Source of the DNA: BRH-c25 sp035627615
GTDB lineage: Bacteria > Bacillota > Clostridia > Lutisporales > Lutisporaceae
NCBI GenBank assembly: GCA_035627615.1
Contig: DASPLL010000056.1
Location: 1-64,000 of the forward strand
Reading direction: 5' to 3'
DNA length: 64,000 bases
This document shows, piece by piece, positions 15,979 through 24,414 of this stretch. Under the pieces are notes generated by a model. That model did no database searches. It worked only from the letters and a program-made list of their open reading frames with translations, and was not told the origin of the DNA. Numbering within the stretch: the first letter of the stretch is position 1; each line of letters begins with the position of its first letter. A program made the translations under genes and the position numbers.

Positions 15979-16596
15979 ATGGAATTCCCGGAAAGAATAA
16001 GCGCAAAAATTACTGCGGCTATTGCAGCACAGCTTGAGGATCTGCCGGAAGATAAGCTTGCTGAGATAAACTATGGAATTGCTGTATTTATCGCCAATTC
16101 ATACAAGATGCTTTTCATATTCATTCTGGCGATTCTTCTGAGTGTATTCAAGTATTTTCTTGTAGCATTCGTGAGCTTCGGTGCATTGAGAACCTTTGCA
16201 TCCGGGGTTCATGCGAAGCGGGAATGGACATGCCTTCCTGCAAGTACATTGTTTTTCTTTGGTGTTGTATATCTCGGAATGGCAGTGGATTTAGATATTT
16301 ATGCAGTCAGCCTGATATTCGCCCTGTGCTTTGCGGCAATAGTAAAATATGCACCTGCCGACACTGAGGAAAGACCGATTGCAAGCAGAAAGTTAAGAAG
16401 AAAGCTTCGGATAATGTCCTGTATCACAGTCATACTGCTTTATGCAGCTGCTCTGTATAACCTGGGAACACCGGTTTCTTCAATCATAACTCTATCCACA
16501 ATTATTGAATCAGTTTTGATACTGCCCATAACCTACAGGCTGGCAGGCAGCATGTATGGTGTGGGTATGCAAATAAGCAAAAAAAGGGAGGTATAG
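15979..16596 (+). CDS. agrB: AgrB, autoinducer-peptide processing membrane protease
   Basis: 205-residue polytopic protein that cleaves and cyclises the AgrD precursor. The catalytic pair is visible as SGVHAKREWTC, with His and Cys seven residues apart as in AgrB. Several hydrophobic segments follow (PASTLFFFGVVYLGMAV, VSLIFALCFAAIV, ITVILLYAAALYNL, ILPITYRLAG), and the loop APADTEERPIASRKLRRKLR is typical of the family. agrD starts two bases after its stop. GAAGGA serves as ribosome binding site. Confidence 0.93.
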   Translation: MEFPERISAKITAAIAAQLEDLPEDKLAEINYGIAVFIANSYKMLFIFILAILLSVFKYFLVAFVSFGALRTFASGVHAKREWTCLPASTLFFFGVVYLGMAVDLDIYAVSLIFALCFAAIVKYAPADTEERPIASRKLRRKLRIMSCITVILLYAAALYNLGTPVSSIITLSTIIESVLILPITYRLAGSMYGVGMQISKKREV

Positions 16597-16598
16597 AA

Positions 16599-16736
16599 AT
16601 GAAAAGAATACTCAGACCACTATTTGTTCTTATCAGTACCTTGGCTTTGTTTATAGCAAGTACATCATCTATGGCATGCTATGCATGGGCACTTAGAGAG
16701 CCAAAGATGCCGGAATCACTAATAAAGGAAGACTAA
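16599..16736 (+). CDS. agrD: AgrD, cyclic-peptide autoinducer precursor
   Basis: 45-residue gene immediately after agrB with GGGAGG seven bases before its ATG. An amphipathic hydrophobic leader (residues 1-26, MKRILRPLFVLISTLALF...) precedes the core ACYAWALREPKMPESL. Cys27 should form the thiolactone, most simply with the carboxyl of Ala31 (ring CYAWA). The following REPKMPESL is the conserved tail recognised by AgrB in clostridial members. The exact mature peptide, including its N-terminal cut, cannot be read from sequence. Confidence 0.92.
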   Translation: MKRILRPLFVLISTLALFIASTSSMACYAWALREPKMPESLIKED

Positions 16737-16741
16737 GCTAT

Positions 16742-16777
16742 AAAAAAATAAGAGCACAATGTGCTCTTATTTTTTTA
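16742..16777. terminator. Bidirectional terminator between agrD and agrC
   Basis: Near-perfect stem AAAAATAAGAGCAC/GTGCTCTTATTTTT separating the convergent agrBD and agrCA transcripts; it overlaps the agrC stop. Confidence 0.88.
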
Positions 16778-18062
16778 TCACAAGCTCCTGCTTGAATATA
16801 CTATCTTCTGCAGATGTGTTATGCAGTACATTTGCATACTTTGACAATATCTGACCGGTTATTGTCAGACCAAAACCCCGGTTAGCCCCTTTGGTGGAAA
16901 AGCCTTTCTTCTGAATCTCCTTAACATCGATAACTCCTTCATAGGTGTTCTCAACTTTAATGGTCAGATATCCATCCTCATCAGTCAGGCTGATATTTAT
17001 TTTCTTGATATCCGAAGCTGCTGCTGCATCAATGGCATTGTCAAGGTAGTTTCCCAGCACCTCGCAGAGGTCGGTAAGCTTCATCCCCACCTCATACACC
17101 TCATTTATGACCTGGACACCCACAATTATACCTTTACCTTCGGCTTCATTTATCTTGTTCCACAGCAGTCCGAATATTGCGTATACCTTTATCCGCTGCA
17201 GGGCAAGCAGCAGGTTGCTGTCCATCTTTTTTGTCTCGTCCATTACCTCTGAGTAGTACGACTTCAGCCCTTCCATATCCTTCTCTTCTATATAACCGTA
17301 AAAGCTGTATATGGTATTGGCATAGCTGTGCTTCAGCCTTCTGAATTCATTTATCAGGCTGTCTATAGTTCTGATATAGTCCTGCTGCTGGTCGTACTGC
17401 TGCTCCTTCAAGGTCAGAGCACTGTTGGTAAAATTGATATAAAGGCTTAGTATCAGGTATAACCACATAATTGTTACATTTACAAGTATAATATTCTGAT
17501 TCACAATCCCTATCAGGTTTATGTATATCGAATAATTTACTACTATCACTGCAAAGGTCGCAAACATATATAACGATGTCTTTATACTAATACTCCGTTT
17601 GTACTTGTCTGTCATATCCTGGGTTTGCTTGATTAGCCTTATTAAAAAGATAATTATTATTACGGTACCATATATCACCAGGTCCGAAGTCAAAGACAGC
17701 AATATGTTGGCTTTTATAGCTTCAAGGGTATAACCGTAAATCTTGACAAATATAAATACGGCAGATGCATCACCTACAACAAGGGCGATCATATTGGTGA
17801 TATTCAAAACTATTGATTGTATCAAGTTGAGCTTCAATACAAAGTAAGACATTACCATCATGAACAGCAGCACTAGAATTGCACGTAATCCCATACCTAT
17901 ATATTTATCAAAATAAACAAGCAGATTAGTTCCCAAAGCTGTTATTATAATAAAGCTTAATAATATCTTCTTCTCTCTCTGAAAACTATATAATGCCTGC
18001 GCTAAGTATGTAAATATCACTATTCCCATTATATTGATAAATATTTTATATAAAATCAGCAT
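16767..18062 (-). CDS. agrC: AgrC-like sensor histidine kinase (GHKL type)
   Basis: 431 residues. The first half (to about 205) is six or seven membrane helices, the expected receptor for the cyclic peptide. The cytoplasmic half has the phosphoacceptor region LRRLKHSYANTIYSFYGYI, where the His is the site, and a GHKL ATPase with EVLGNYLDNAIDAAAAS (N box) and KGFSTKGANRGFGLT (G box). Its start overlaps the end of agrA by 17 bases, so the two are cotranscribed and coupled. It faces agrBD across a shared terminator, not in the usual BDCA order. Confidence 0.88.
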   Translation of the reverse strand: MLILYKIFINIMGIVIFTYLAQALYSFQREKKILLSFIIITALGTNLLVYFDKYIGMGLRAILVLLFMMVMSYFVLKLNLIQSIVLNITNMIALVVGDASAVFIFVKIYGYTLEAIKANILLSLTSDLVIYGTVIIIIFLIRLIKQTQDMTDKYKRSISIKTSLYMFATFAVIVVNYSIYINLIGIVNQNIILVNVTIMWLYLILSLYINFTNSALTLKEQQYDQQQDYIRTIDSLINEFRRLKHSYANTIYSFYGYIEEKDMEGLKSYYSEVMDETKKMDSNLLLALQRIKVYAIFGLLWNKINEAEGKGIIVGVQVINEVYEVGMKLTDLCEVLGNYLDNAIDAAAASDIKKINISLTDEDGYLTIKVENTYEGVIDVKEIQKKGFSTKGANRGFGLTITGQILSKYANVLHNTSAEDSIFKQELVIKK

Positions 18063-18822
18063 TTTCTTGTACCATCCTATCCAGCACTTCCTTTATTTCA
18101 CCTTTCTGCTGTCTTGACATGTAGCACTTATCATCACTTGACATTATAATGTAAGAATCCTTGTAGTTCACTTCTTTTATATGATTGATATTGATTATAT
18201 ACGATCTGTGACAGCGGTAGAAATACTCACCGTTCTTATTTAATTCGGTAATGATATCCTTCAGATATCCGAAAAACTCTATGTTCCGGTTTTTTGTGTG
18301 CACTACTAGCTTTTGATTAATGGATTCCACGTAAATGATATTATGAAGCTCTACAGTATAATCAGTGTTCCCTGACCTTATTTTTATAATTGCACCCTTG
18401 TTATGCTTCTGATGGTTCTGGTAATTGCTGTAATGCTTGTTTATCGAGAGCACACACTCCTCGAGGGCCTGGTACGATACAGGCTTGATAAGATATTCAA
18501 AAGCCTCGATATGATATTTGAACACTGTCATGCACAGCTCCGGATGACCTGTGACAAAGGTTATATAGCAGTATGGATCATAGCTCCTTATTTGCTTTGC
18601 CAGCTCCAACCCATTCATATTGGTACCCAGATTTATATCAAGAAAATATGCATTAATGCCCTGCACATATTGCTTTGCGTACTCAATTATCCTTTTGGGA
18701 TTATCAGTTGTAAAGCTGATTACCGCATCTATCCCATTCTGTTTTATAACTTTTTCGAGGTTCGTCCTGATATTGTTCAAAATAACCTGCTTGTCCTCAC
18801 ACAGAACTATGTGAATCGACAT
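18046..18822 (-). CDS. agrA: AgrA-like response regulator with LytTR DNA-binding domain
   Basis: 258 residues. Receiver domain with IVLCEDKQVIL, the phosphoacceptor in NAYFLDINLGTNMNGLEL, and EYLIKPVSYQAL. From about 150 a LytTR domain: IKIRSGNTDYTVELHNIIYVESINQK, then YFYRCHRSYIININHIKEV. ATG at 18822 follows GGAGGT with six bases between; the longer frame has no ribosome binding site. Likely binds the ACAGTT-like boxes upstream of agrB. Confidence 0.9.
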   Translation of the reverse strand: MSIHIVLCEDKQVILNNIRTNLEKVIKQNGIDAVISFTTDNPKRIIEYAKQYVQGINAYFLDINLGTNMNGLELAKQIRSYDPYCYITFVTGHPELCMTVFKYHIEAFEYLIKPVSYQALEECVLSINKHYSNYQNHQKHNKGAIIKIRSGNTDYTVELHNIIYVESINQKLVVHTKNRNIEFFGYLKDIITELNKNGEYFYRCHRSYIININHIKEVNYKDSYIIMSSDDKCYMSRQQKGEIKEVLDRMVQENADFI

Positions 18823-18966
18823 TTTGACACCTCCAAATATATACAAATCTAATCTATATATGCTAGTAAAAAACATTATTCTAAGAGTAATTCGACAAAA
18901 AAACAATATTCCCTTTCAGAGTATGTAAAATGTCTGATTTATTATGTCAAATGCACAGATATATTT

Positions 18967-19566
18967 TCACCCTTGTATCTTTATTGAGTGAATTATCCTT
19001 TCAAAAATAATTTTATAATAGTTTCGCCATTCTTTTTCAGGCACAAAAAAGCTCACCCTGTACATCCTGTTTGAGGGACCCTCTATAAATGCCTCATAAG
19101 CCTTATTGTACTCACCATCCTGGTTTGCTCTGCTGTATTCCACCAGATAGCCCTTTCTGTTGTCTTCCATGATTTCTTTAACATTGAAGTACTTGAAATC
19201 AACTACACCCACTGCCGATTTTTTTGACTCATCAATAAACTGCTTTAAGGGTTTGGAAAGCTTCCACACTTGAACAAAACCGAGTATTCTTTTATCCTGT
19301 GATATGAAATTCATATTATACAATACCTCTCCCCCGGGATAGGCTACTTCCTGTGTATACCATGAATCAGGCAATTCAAAATGAAATGTATTATTCATCA
19401 CGTTATAAGCTTCTAAAAGCTGTCTTGAGGCCTTCTCCTCCTCAATGCTTTCTTTGAAGGCGGCAACTGTTGCCGGAAGCCTTCCTACATAAAAAAAAGC
19501 TGCACTCAGGATTAACATTGAGATGAAGGAAAAAACATATGTAAGCCTTCTCCTGTTTATTAGCAT
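18967..19566 (-). CDS. Membrane-anchored protein of unknown function
   Basis: 199 residues with one N-terminal membrane segment (RRLTYVFSFISMLILSAAFFYVG) and no lipobox. The outside part has alternating strands, FHFELPDSWYTQEVAYPGGEVLYNM and ILGFVQVWKLSKPL, ending EWRNYYKIIFERIIHSI. This resembles the PsbP-like layout seen in many clostridial envelope proteins, but I cannot assign it. GGGGGGAG precedes the ATG. It lies upstream of agrA in the same direction with a 144-base gap behind it, so the two may have separate promoters. Confidence 0.75.
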   Translation of the reverse strand: MLINRRRLTYVFSFISMLILSAAFFYVGRLPATVAAFKESIEEEKASRQLLEAYNVMNNTFHFELPDSWYTQEVAYPGGEVLYNMNFISQDKRILGFVQVWKLSKPLKQFIDESKKSAVGVVDFKYFNVKEIMEDNRKGYLVEYSRANQDGEYNKAYEAFIEGPSNRMYRVSFFVPEKEWRNYYKIIFERIIHSIKIQG

Positions 19567-19728
19567 TACCCATCACTCCCCCCAGGCGCTTTGATAGTTT
19601 TGAAGCACCAGAATATTAATTTATTTATAGTAAAATAATATTAAGCATCACTCCTATACAGAACAGAAGAACGCTCCGGAAGTAAAATTGTACAACTTTA
19701 TATATGGATATGTAATTATATTTCAAAA

Positions 19729-19757
19729 ATGACATTTACCAATCATTATTGTATAAT
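19729..19757 (+). promoter_or_regulatory. Sigma-A-type promoter of the threonine aldolase gene
   Basis: ATGACA (19729-19734), 17 bases, then TATAAT (19752-19757), 33 bases before the TTG start. Confidence 0.65.
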
Positions 19758-19790
19758 GTTCTTAAATTATGATTTTGGGAGGTCTTAGCG

Positions 19791-20816
19791 TTGAGATACA
19801 TAGATCTGAGAAGCGATACCGTTACACAGCCTACCGATGAAATGCGTGAAGCAATGGCAAAAGCCATTGTAGGAGATGATGTATACGGAGATGACCCAAC
19901 TATCTGTCTCCTGGAAAAGAAAGCTGCAGAGTATGCCGGCAAGGAAGCAGCCCTGTTTGTTCCAAGCGGTACCATGGGGAATCAGCTGGCAGTGATGACT
20001 CATACCAGAAGGGGAAATGAAGTAATAGCCGGAGAAAACAGCCACATTGTACAGCATGAAGTTGGAGCCACCGCAGTCCTGTCAGGTGTACAGCTCAAAA
20101 CTATCAAAGGGGAAAAGGGCGTTATGGAACCCCAGGCTGTTCTGAGGGCCATCCGTGACAATGACATACACTGTCCTGAGACCGGCCTGATCTGTATGGA
20201 AAATGCATTATCAAACGGTACTGTTGTACCCCTTGCCACAATGAAGGAAATATATTCTATAGCAAAGAAGCACAACCTGCCTGTTCACCTTGATGGTGCG
20301 AGGCTTTTCAATGCCGCAGCGTTCCTGGGTGTTGAGGCTGCACAGATCACACAATATACCGACTCAGTAATGTTCTGTCTTTCCAAGGGCTTATGTGCTC
20401 CCGTAGGATCAATGCTTGCAGGTAGTAAGCAATTCATAGAAAGAGCAAGGAAAAACAGGAAGCTTCTGGGTGGTGGAATGCGCCAGGCAGGCATACTTGC
20501 TGCTGCCGGCCTTATAGCACTTGAAAAAATGACAACGCGTCTTCATATGGACCATGACAACGCAAAGTATCTGGCAAAACGCCTTGCTGAGATACCTGGA
20601 ATAAAGCTTCTTAATGAGGATATACATATAAACATGGTATTCTTCAGCATAGAAGAAACAGGCATAAGCTCCGACAGGCTTGTAGAAGGCTTGTTTGAAA
20701 AAGGCATAAAGATAAACGGCGTCGAGGATGGTCAGATGAGATATGTCACAAACAATGATGTGACTAAGGAAGATATTGATTATACCATACAGTGCATGAA
20801 AGAAATAGTGAAATGA
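19791..20816 (+). CDS. ltaE: Low-specificity L-threonine aldolase
   Basis: 341-residue PLP enzyme of fold type I that splits threonine or allo-threonine to glycine and acetaldehyde. Motifs: IDLRSDTVTQPTDEMREAM at the N-terminus, GDDVYGDDPT, VPSGTMGNQLA, VHLDGARLFNA (the Asp contacts the PLP ring nitrogen), and MFCLSKGLCAPVGSML with the Schiff-base Lys near residue 198. Length is usual. The start is TTG at 19791 with GGGAGG upstream; no ATG fits. Ends in a bidirectional terminator. Confidence 0.94.
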   Translation: MRYIDLRSDTVTQPTDEMREAMAKAIVGDDVYGDDPTICLLEKKAAEYAGKEAALFVPSGTMGNQLAVMTHTRRGNEVIAGENSHIVQHEVGATAVLSGVQLKTIKGEKGVMEPQAVLRAIRDNDIHCPETGLICMENALSNGTVVPLATMKEIYSIAKKHNLPVHLDGARLFNAAAFLGVEAAQITQYTDSVMFCLSKGLCAPVGSMLAGSKQFIERARKNRKLLGGGMRQAGILAAAGLIALEKMTTRLHMDHDNAKYLAKRLAEIPGIKLLNEDIHINMVFFSIEETGISSDRLVEGLFEKGIKINGVEDGQMRYVTNNDVTKEDIDYTIQCMKEIVK

Positions 20817-20818
20817 TT

Positions 20819-20846
20819 AAAGACCGCAGCAGCCGCTGCGGTCTTT
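20819..20846. terminator. Bidirectional terminator between convergent genes
   Basis: AAAGACCGCAGC/GCTGCGGTCTTT stem with a four-base loop directly after the aldolase stop and directly before the end of the minus-strand gene. Confidence 0.88.
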
Positions 20847-21857
20847 CTATCTCTCAATATAGTTTTTCACATTCTTAAGTATTATATCTATTGTACCGTC
20901 ACCATTCCGTTTGATTTGAAATCTATCCTTGTCATTATAGACCTCACTGTCTATGTATAGCTCAATAGACTTGTCCACTTTGAGTCTTTTCTTCTTCAGC
21001 TTCTTTTCAGCCCATTCCCGATCTATCTGCACATCGTTTTCTGTAATTCCTTCACTTACCATAACGGCCTTGAATTCATTTTTTACCATAATGTCACTGA
21101 AGTTCTCTTCAGCTACCTTTTGCACATCAAAGCTGTCCTCGTTCCGGAGATGATCGGATAGCCTGGACCTGAACCGTTCTGCCTCCTGGGCATTATCTTT
21201 GAAGGCTTTCCTCGCAAACTGCTCCGACACTCTGTTGATTATCCTGGTATTCTCTCGTCTGTCTCTTGTAAAGGTGCATTTGAGAAAGGAATTTATAAAC
21301 ACTCCCTCTTTATCCTTGTCCAGCACCAGCATGTTGTATTCATTATTTTCTTTAAACTCCCTTATCACTGCGGCCTTGGATACCTTCTGACCCAGTCCGG
21401 GAAGTCCTGTACGATTCACTCCTATTGTTACAACCGGATTGCCATCAGTATCCTTTATATAATGACAGTAGGAATTAGTGAAATTTAGCTTCAGGATAGC
21501 AAGGTACTTGCCCTCCTGACTTTCGAAGTGACAAACTGCCATATCTCCCGAGGACTCCTTTTCATCTGTGCCGATGCACCTGAAAAGATACTGGGACAGC
21601 TTGTTGCTATTGCTGACAAATTGTTCCTCATCTTCGAATATATCCTTGCACAGTTCTTTAACGATATTCTTCTCCTCGCCAAAAAAGGCAGGCTTTGCTT
21701 CTTCATCCTTCAGGATCTTCAGCAGGTGGTTTTCAAAATATTCATAAACCTCTTCGGAAAGCTCCAGTTCCTTGTCTGTCAATACTGTGGTTTTGTTCTC
21801 CCTATCAAGTACATTAAGTGCTACCCTGTTTATTATGATATCTTCAATGTTCCGCAA
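20847..21857 (-). CDS. Nucleoid-associated protein (NdpA/YejK, NA37 family)
   Basis: 336 residues resembling the 37-kDa nucleoid-associated protein family: IINRVALNVLDRE at the start, then YLFRCIGTDEKESSGDMAVCHF, EGKYLAILKLNFTNSYCHYI, SKAAVIREFK, and a C-terminal strand-rich FQIKRNGDGTIDIILKN. In proteobacteria such proteins coat the nucleoid; the clostridial role is unproven. TTG at 21857 is preferred, with GGAGG nine bases upstream; the longer frame would translate through that site. No operon partner. Confidence 0.8.
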   Translation of the reverse strand: MRNIEDIIINRVALNVLDRENKTTVLTDKELELSEEVYEYFENHLLKILKDEEAKPAFFGEEKNIVKELCKDIFEDEEQFVSNSNKLSQYLFRCIGTDEKESSGDMAVCHFESQEGKYLAILKLNFTNSYCHYIKDTDGNPVVTIGVNRTGLPGLGQKVSKAAVIREFKENNEYNMLVLDKDKEGVFINSFLKCTFTRDRRENTRIINRVSEQFARKAFKDNAQEAERFRSRLSDHLRNEDSFDVQKVAEENFSDIMVKNEFKAVMVSEGITENDVQIDREWAEKKLKKKRLKVDKSIELYIDSEVYNDKDRFQIKRNGDGTIDIILKNVKNYIER

Positions 21858-21907
21858 TCCATAATACCTCCAAAAATTCATATATGAAGATAATAACACA
21901 AAAAACG

Positions 21908-21985
21908 ACGGACGACCACTGGTCGCCCCTACATCTAAAACTTGTAGGGGCGATTCATGAATCGCCCCTACTCCGAAACCTCGTA
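21908..21985. repeat. Dispersed inverted repeat GTAGGGGCGATTCATGAATC type
   Basis: A 28-base palindrome at about 21943-21970 built on GGGCGATTCATGAATCGCCC, extended by GTAGG/CCTAC, and preceded by a further GGTCGCCCCTAC. A second copy with GTACGGGC arms occurs at about 24361. Intergenic; similar repeats are scattered in clostridial genomes. Confidence 0.75.
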
Positions 21986-21993
21986 CTCCGCAC

Positions 21994-22998
21994 CTATTTT
22001 GCTTTCTGCCTTCTTAAAAGAAATATGAAAAAGGGACCTCCCATTATTGAAGTCATTACTCCTACCGGTATTTCCACCGGTTGAATAAGCAGTCTTCCGG
22101 CAGTATCCGACAGTACCAGCAATACAGCGCCTAATAGTGCTGAGTATGGTATGACCTTTTTATTGTCGGAGCCTGCAACAAGTCTAATTATATGTGGGGC
22201 CACCAATCCCAGAAACGCTATTGTTCCGCCTGTGGATACCACAACTCCCACAATAAGGGCACAGGTAATCAGAAGTATGTTCTTCAGGACTGCCGTATTT
22301 ATTCCCAGATGATGGGCAGCGTCCTCTCCCATAACGAGAATGTTAAGCTCCCGGGTATAGTACAGCAGTACTGCCGTTGCCGGCAGTATGATTGCTGAAG
22401 CTAAATAGAATTCGTTCCAGGTCGCCATGGATAAACTCCCCATGGTCCAGAACACAATATGTTCAATCTTATCATTATTCAACATCATTAAGAAGGATAT
22501 GACCGACGCCAGAAAATAACTCACTGCCACACCGGCCAGCAAGAGGGAGTTTATGGACATCCTGCTCCTTGTATAGGCGAGACTGTAGACGAAGAATAAG
22601 GTCAGGACAGCCCCGGCAAATGCAAATACACCAGTGGTCTCTATTCCCATTATGCTTACATTGATACCTGTAATAATTGATATAACTGCCCCCAGGGCAG
22701 CCCCTGAAGACATGCCCAGTGTATAGGAATCAACCAGCGGATTCTTAAATATCGACTGCATTACACCACCCACAGCAGCAAGTCCGGCTCCTATAACAGC
22801 CGCCAGCAGTACTCTTGGGAGCCTTATATCCATAAGGATGGATGCATTGACAGTGTCAGTCCCCTTAGTCAGTATTTCAATTATTTCCTTTGTGCTGATC
22901 CTTACAGCCCCGGTTGCCGCTGCCAGCAGCAAGGCTGCTGCAAGAAGCACAACAAGAATGGAAGGCACCAGCCAGTTCTTTTTATTACTTTTCTCCAT
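21994..22998 (-). CDS. btuC: Cobalamin/iron-siderophore type ABC transporter permease (FecCD family)
   Basis: 334-residue inner membrane permease with nine to ten helices. Family signs: LPRVLLAAVIGAGLAAVGGVMQSIFKNPLVDSY, LGMSSGAALGAV, LAGVAVSYFLASV, ILLITCALIVGVVVSTGGTIAFLGLVAPHIIRL and PVEIPVGVMTSIMGGPFFIFLL. ATG at 22998 follows AAGGCGG by nine bases, and overlaps the ATPase gene end by 14 bases, so they are coupled. The upstream cobalamin riboswitch points to corrinoids as substrate; the permease family also carries haem and siderophores. Confidence 0.9.
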   Translation of the reverse strand: MEKSNKKNWLVPSILVVLLAAALLLAAATGAVRISTKEIIEILTKGTDTVNASILMDIRLPRVLLAAVIGAGLAAVGGVMQSIFKNPLVDSYTLGMSSGAALGAVISIITGINVSIMGIETTGVFAFAGAVLTLFFVYSLAYTRSRMSINSLLLAGVAVSYFLASVISFLMMLNNDKIEHIVFWTMGSLSMATWNEFYLASAIILPATAVLLYYTRELNILVMGEDAAHHLGINTAVLKNILLITCALIVGVVVSTGGTIAFLGLVAPHIIRLVAGSDNKKVIPYSALLGAVLLVLSDTAGRLLIQPVEIPVGVMTSIMGGPFFIFLLRRQKAK

Positions 22999-24256
22999 GG
23001 GTTCCAACCGCCTTCAAAATTTCTTCGCTGAGCCTTTTACTGTCTGCAAGTATTGAAGAGCTCCTGCCTTTAATAAGCTCATAAAGCTGCAGGGCGGTAC
23101 CTCCTGTATAATCCCGCTCTGCAAAGCTATCATCCTCAATTATTATAAGAGGCTTCCCTTTCAGATCCTCTTCAAGCAGAAGCTCCAGATTTCTCATATT
23201 TGACTTGCCGAGATACAATCCGGCAAGCACTATTGCATCAGCTTCTGCAGCAAGCTTCCTGTTCATTGCATAAGCTTCATCGGATATTCCCACAAAGGGT
23301 ACTTCCTCTGCAATCAGAACATCATTCTCCTTGGAGATCTTCCAGTCAAGATCCCCGATAGTGAGCACTCCACTGCTAAGGTCAAAGCCTTCAGAATGAA
23401 GCTTGCCTATGATACTGCTGCCGCTTCCTCCGCCACATATGATATGCACCTTTATTCCCCTTTTTTCTATGTTGGGCCTGGTCAGGGTGTATATGTAAGG
23501 TTTGTTTCCTACCGGGCTGACTGAAACATATACATCAGTACTGAATATTTCTTTGATATTGTAAGCAGTCAAGGTTTCAAAGGGGGTACCCTGACGCATG
23601 ATTTTTCCATCCTTCATCATAACGATATAATCACCGTATGCAGACGCCATATTAAGGTCGTGAAGAACTGTAATTGCGGTAAGCTTCCTGTCTACACACA
23701 TTTTCTTTATCAGATTCAGTATTTCGACCTGGTGCTGAAGATCCAGATGCGATACCGGTTCGTCAAGTATGAGTATGTCCGGCTCCTGTGCCAATGCCTG
23801 TGCCAGGATGACCCTCTGCCGCTCTCCTCCTGAAAGCTCCATAAAGCTTCTGTCTCTCAGATGAGTCGTATTTGTATATTCCATGGCTTTTTCAGCAATC
23901 GTAAGGTCTTCCCTTGTTTCTCCCTTAAGCTTGTTTATGTACGGATATCTCCCCATAAGCACGACATCAGAAACCTTGAAGTCAAACTCCAGGGAGGTAT
24001 TCTGCGGCACAAAGGAAAGCAGCTTTGCAACGGACCTGCCTTTCATATGGACTATATTTCTGCCTTCAAGGTATACAACACCCTGCTGGGGTTTAAGCGC
24101 AGAAGAAATGACCTTAAGCAGGGTGCTTTTGCCTGAACCGTTCGGCCCTACCAGACAAAAGAAGCAGCCCTTCTTAATGCTCATGTCAACCTGCTCCAGA
24201 ACCTTTTTATAATCGTAGCTGAAGCTCAATTTTTCAACCTGTATATGGCTATCCAT
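22985..24256 (-). CDS. btuD: ABC transporter ATPase with an extra C-terminal domain, corrinoid uptake
   Basis: 423 residues, about 150 longer than BtuD/FecE proteins. Residues 1-255 are a complete ATPase: Walker A LVGPNGSGKSTLLKV, Q-loop FVPQNTSLEF, signature LSGGERQRV, Walker B ILILDEPVSHLD, and the switch His in TVLHDLN. From about 268 a second domain begins: GIKVHIICGGGSGSSIIGKL, VLTIGDLDWKI, NDVLIAEEVPFVGI, ADAIVLAGLYLGKSN, KPLIIIEDD. This looks like an alpha/beta nucleotide- or ligand-binding fold, repeating a strand followed by a Gly-rich or acidic loop. I do not recognise it. Active as the importer motor; the second domain may sense or handle the corrinoid. Confidence 0.88.
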   Translation of the reverse strand: MDSHIQVEKLSFSYDYKKVLEQVDMSIKKGCFFCLVGPNGSGKSTLLKVISSALKPQQGVVYLEGRNIVHMKGRSVAKLLSFVPQNTSLEFDFKVSDVVLMGRYPYINKLKGETREDLTIAEKAMEYTNTTHLRDRSFMELSGGERQRVILAQALAQEPDILILDEPVSHLDLQHQVEILNLIKKMCVDRKLTAITVLHDLNMASAYGDYIVMMKDGKIMRQGTPFETLTAYNIKEIFSTDVYVSVSPVGNKPYIYTLTRPNIEKRGIKVHIICGGGSGSSIIGKLHSEGFDLSSGVLTIGDLDWKISKENDVLIAEEVPFVGISDEAYAMNRKLAAEADAIVLAGLYLGKSNMRNLELLLEEDLKGKPLIIIEDDSFAERDYTGGTALQLYELIKGRSSSILADSKRLSEEILKAVGTHGEK

Positions 24257-24289
24257 GAAAATTACTCCTCACTTATTACCTATGATGAC

Positions 24290-24414
24290 ATATATTGCCT
24301 CGTGCGACCTGCCGCGTGCCACGTGCAAATATTTGCAGTCTATCAGATCCTACGAAGCCTGTACGGGCGATTCATGAATCGCCCGTACCCCCCGCAGCCT
24401 CGCAGCCCAAAATT
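24290..24414. repeat. Repeat cluster between the btuF- and btuD-like genes
   Basis: Carries TACGGGCGATTCATGAATCG extended to a 28-base palindrome (about 24361-24388), a relative of the one at 21943, followed by CCCGCAGCCTCGCAGCCC, a word also present at 28.8-28.9 kb and 51.5 kb. It interrupts an otherwise continuous transport operon, so the repeat has been inserted or expanded inside a transcription unit. Confidence 0.75.
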
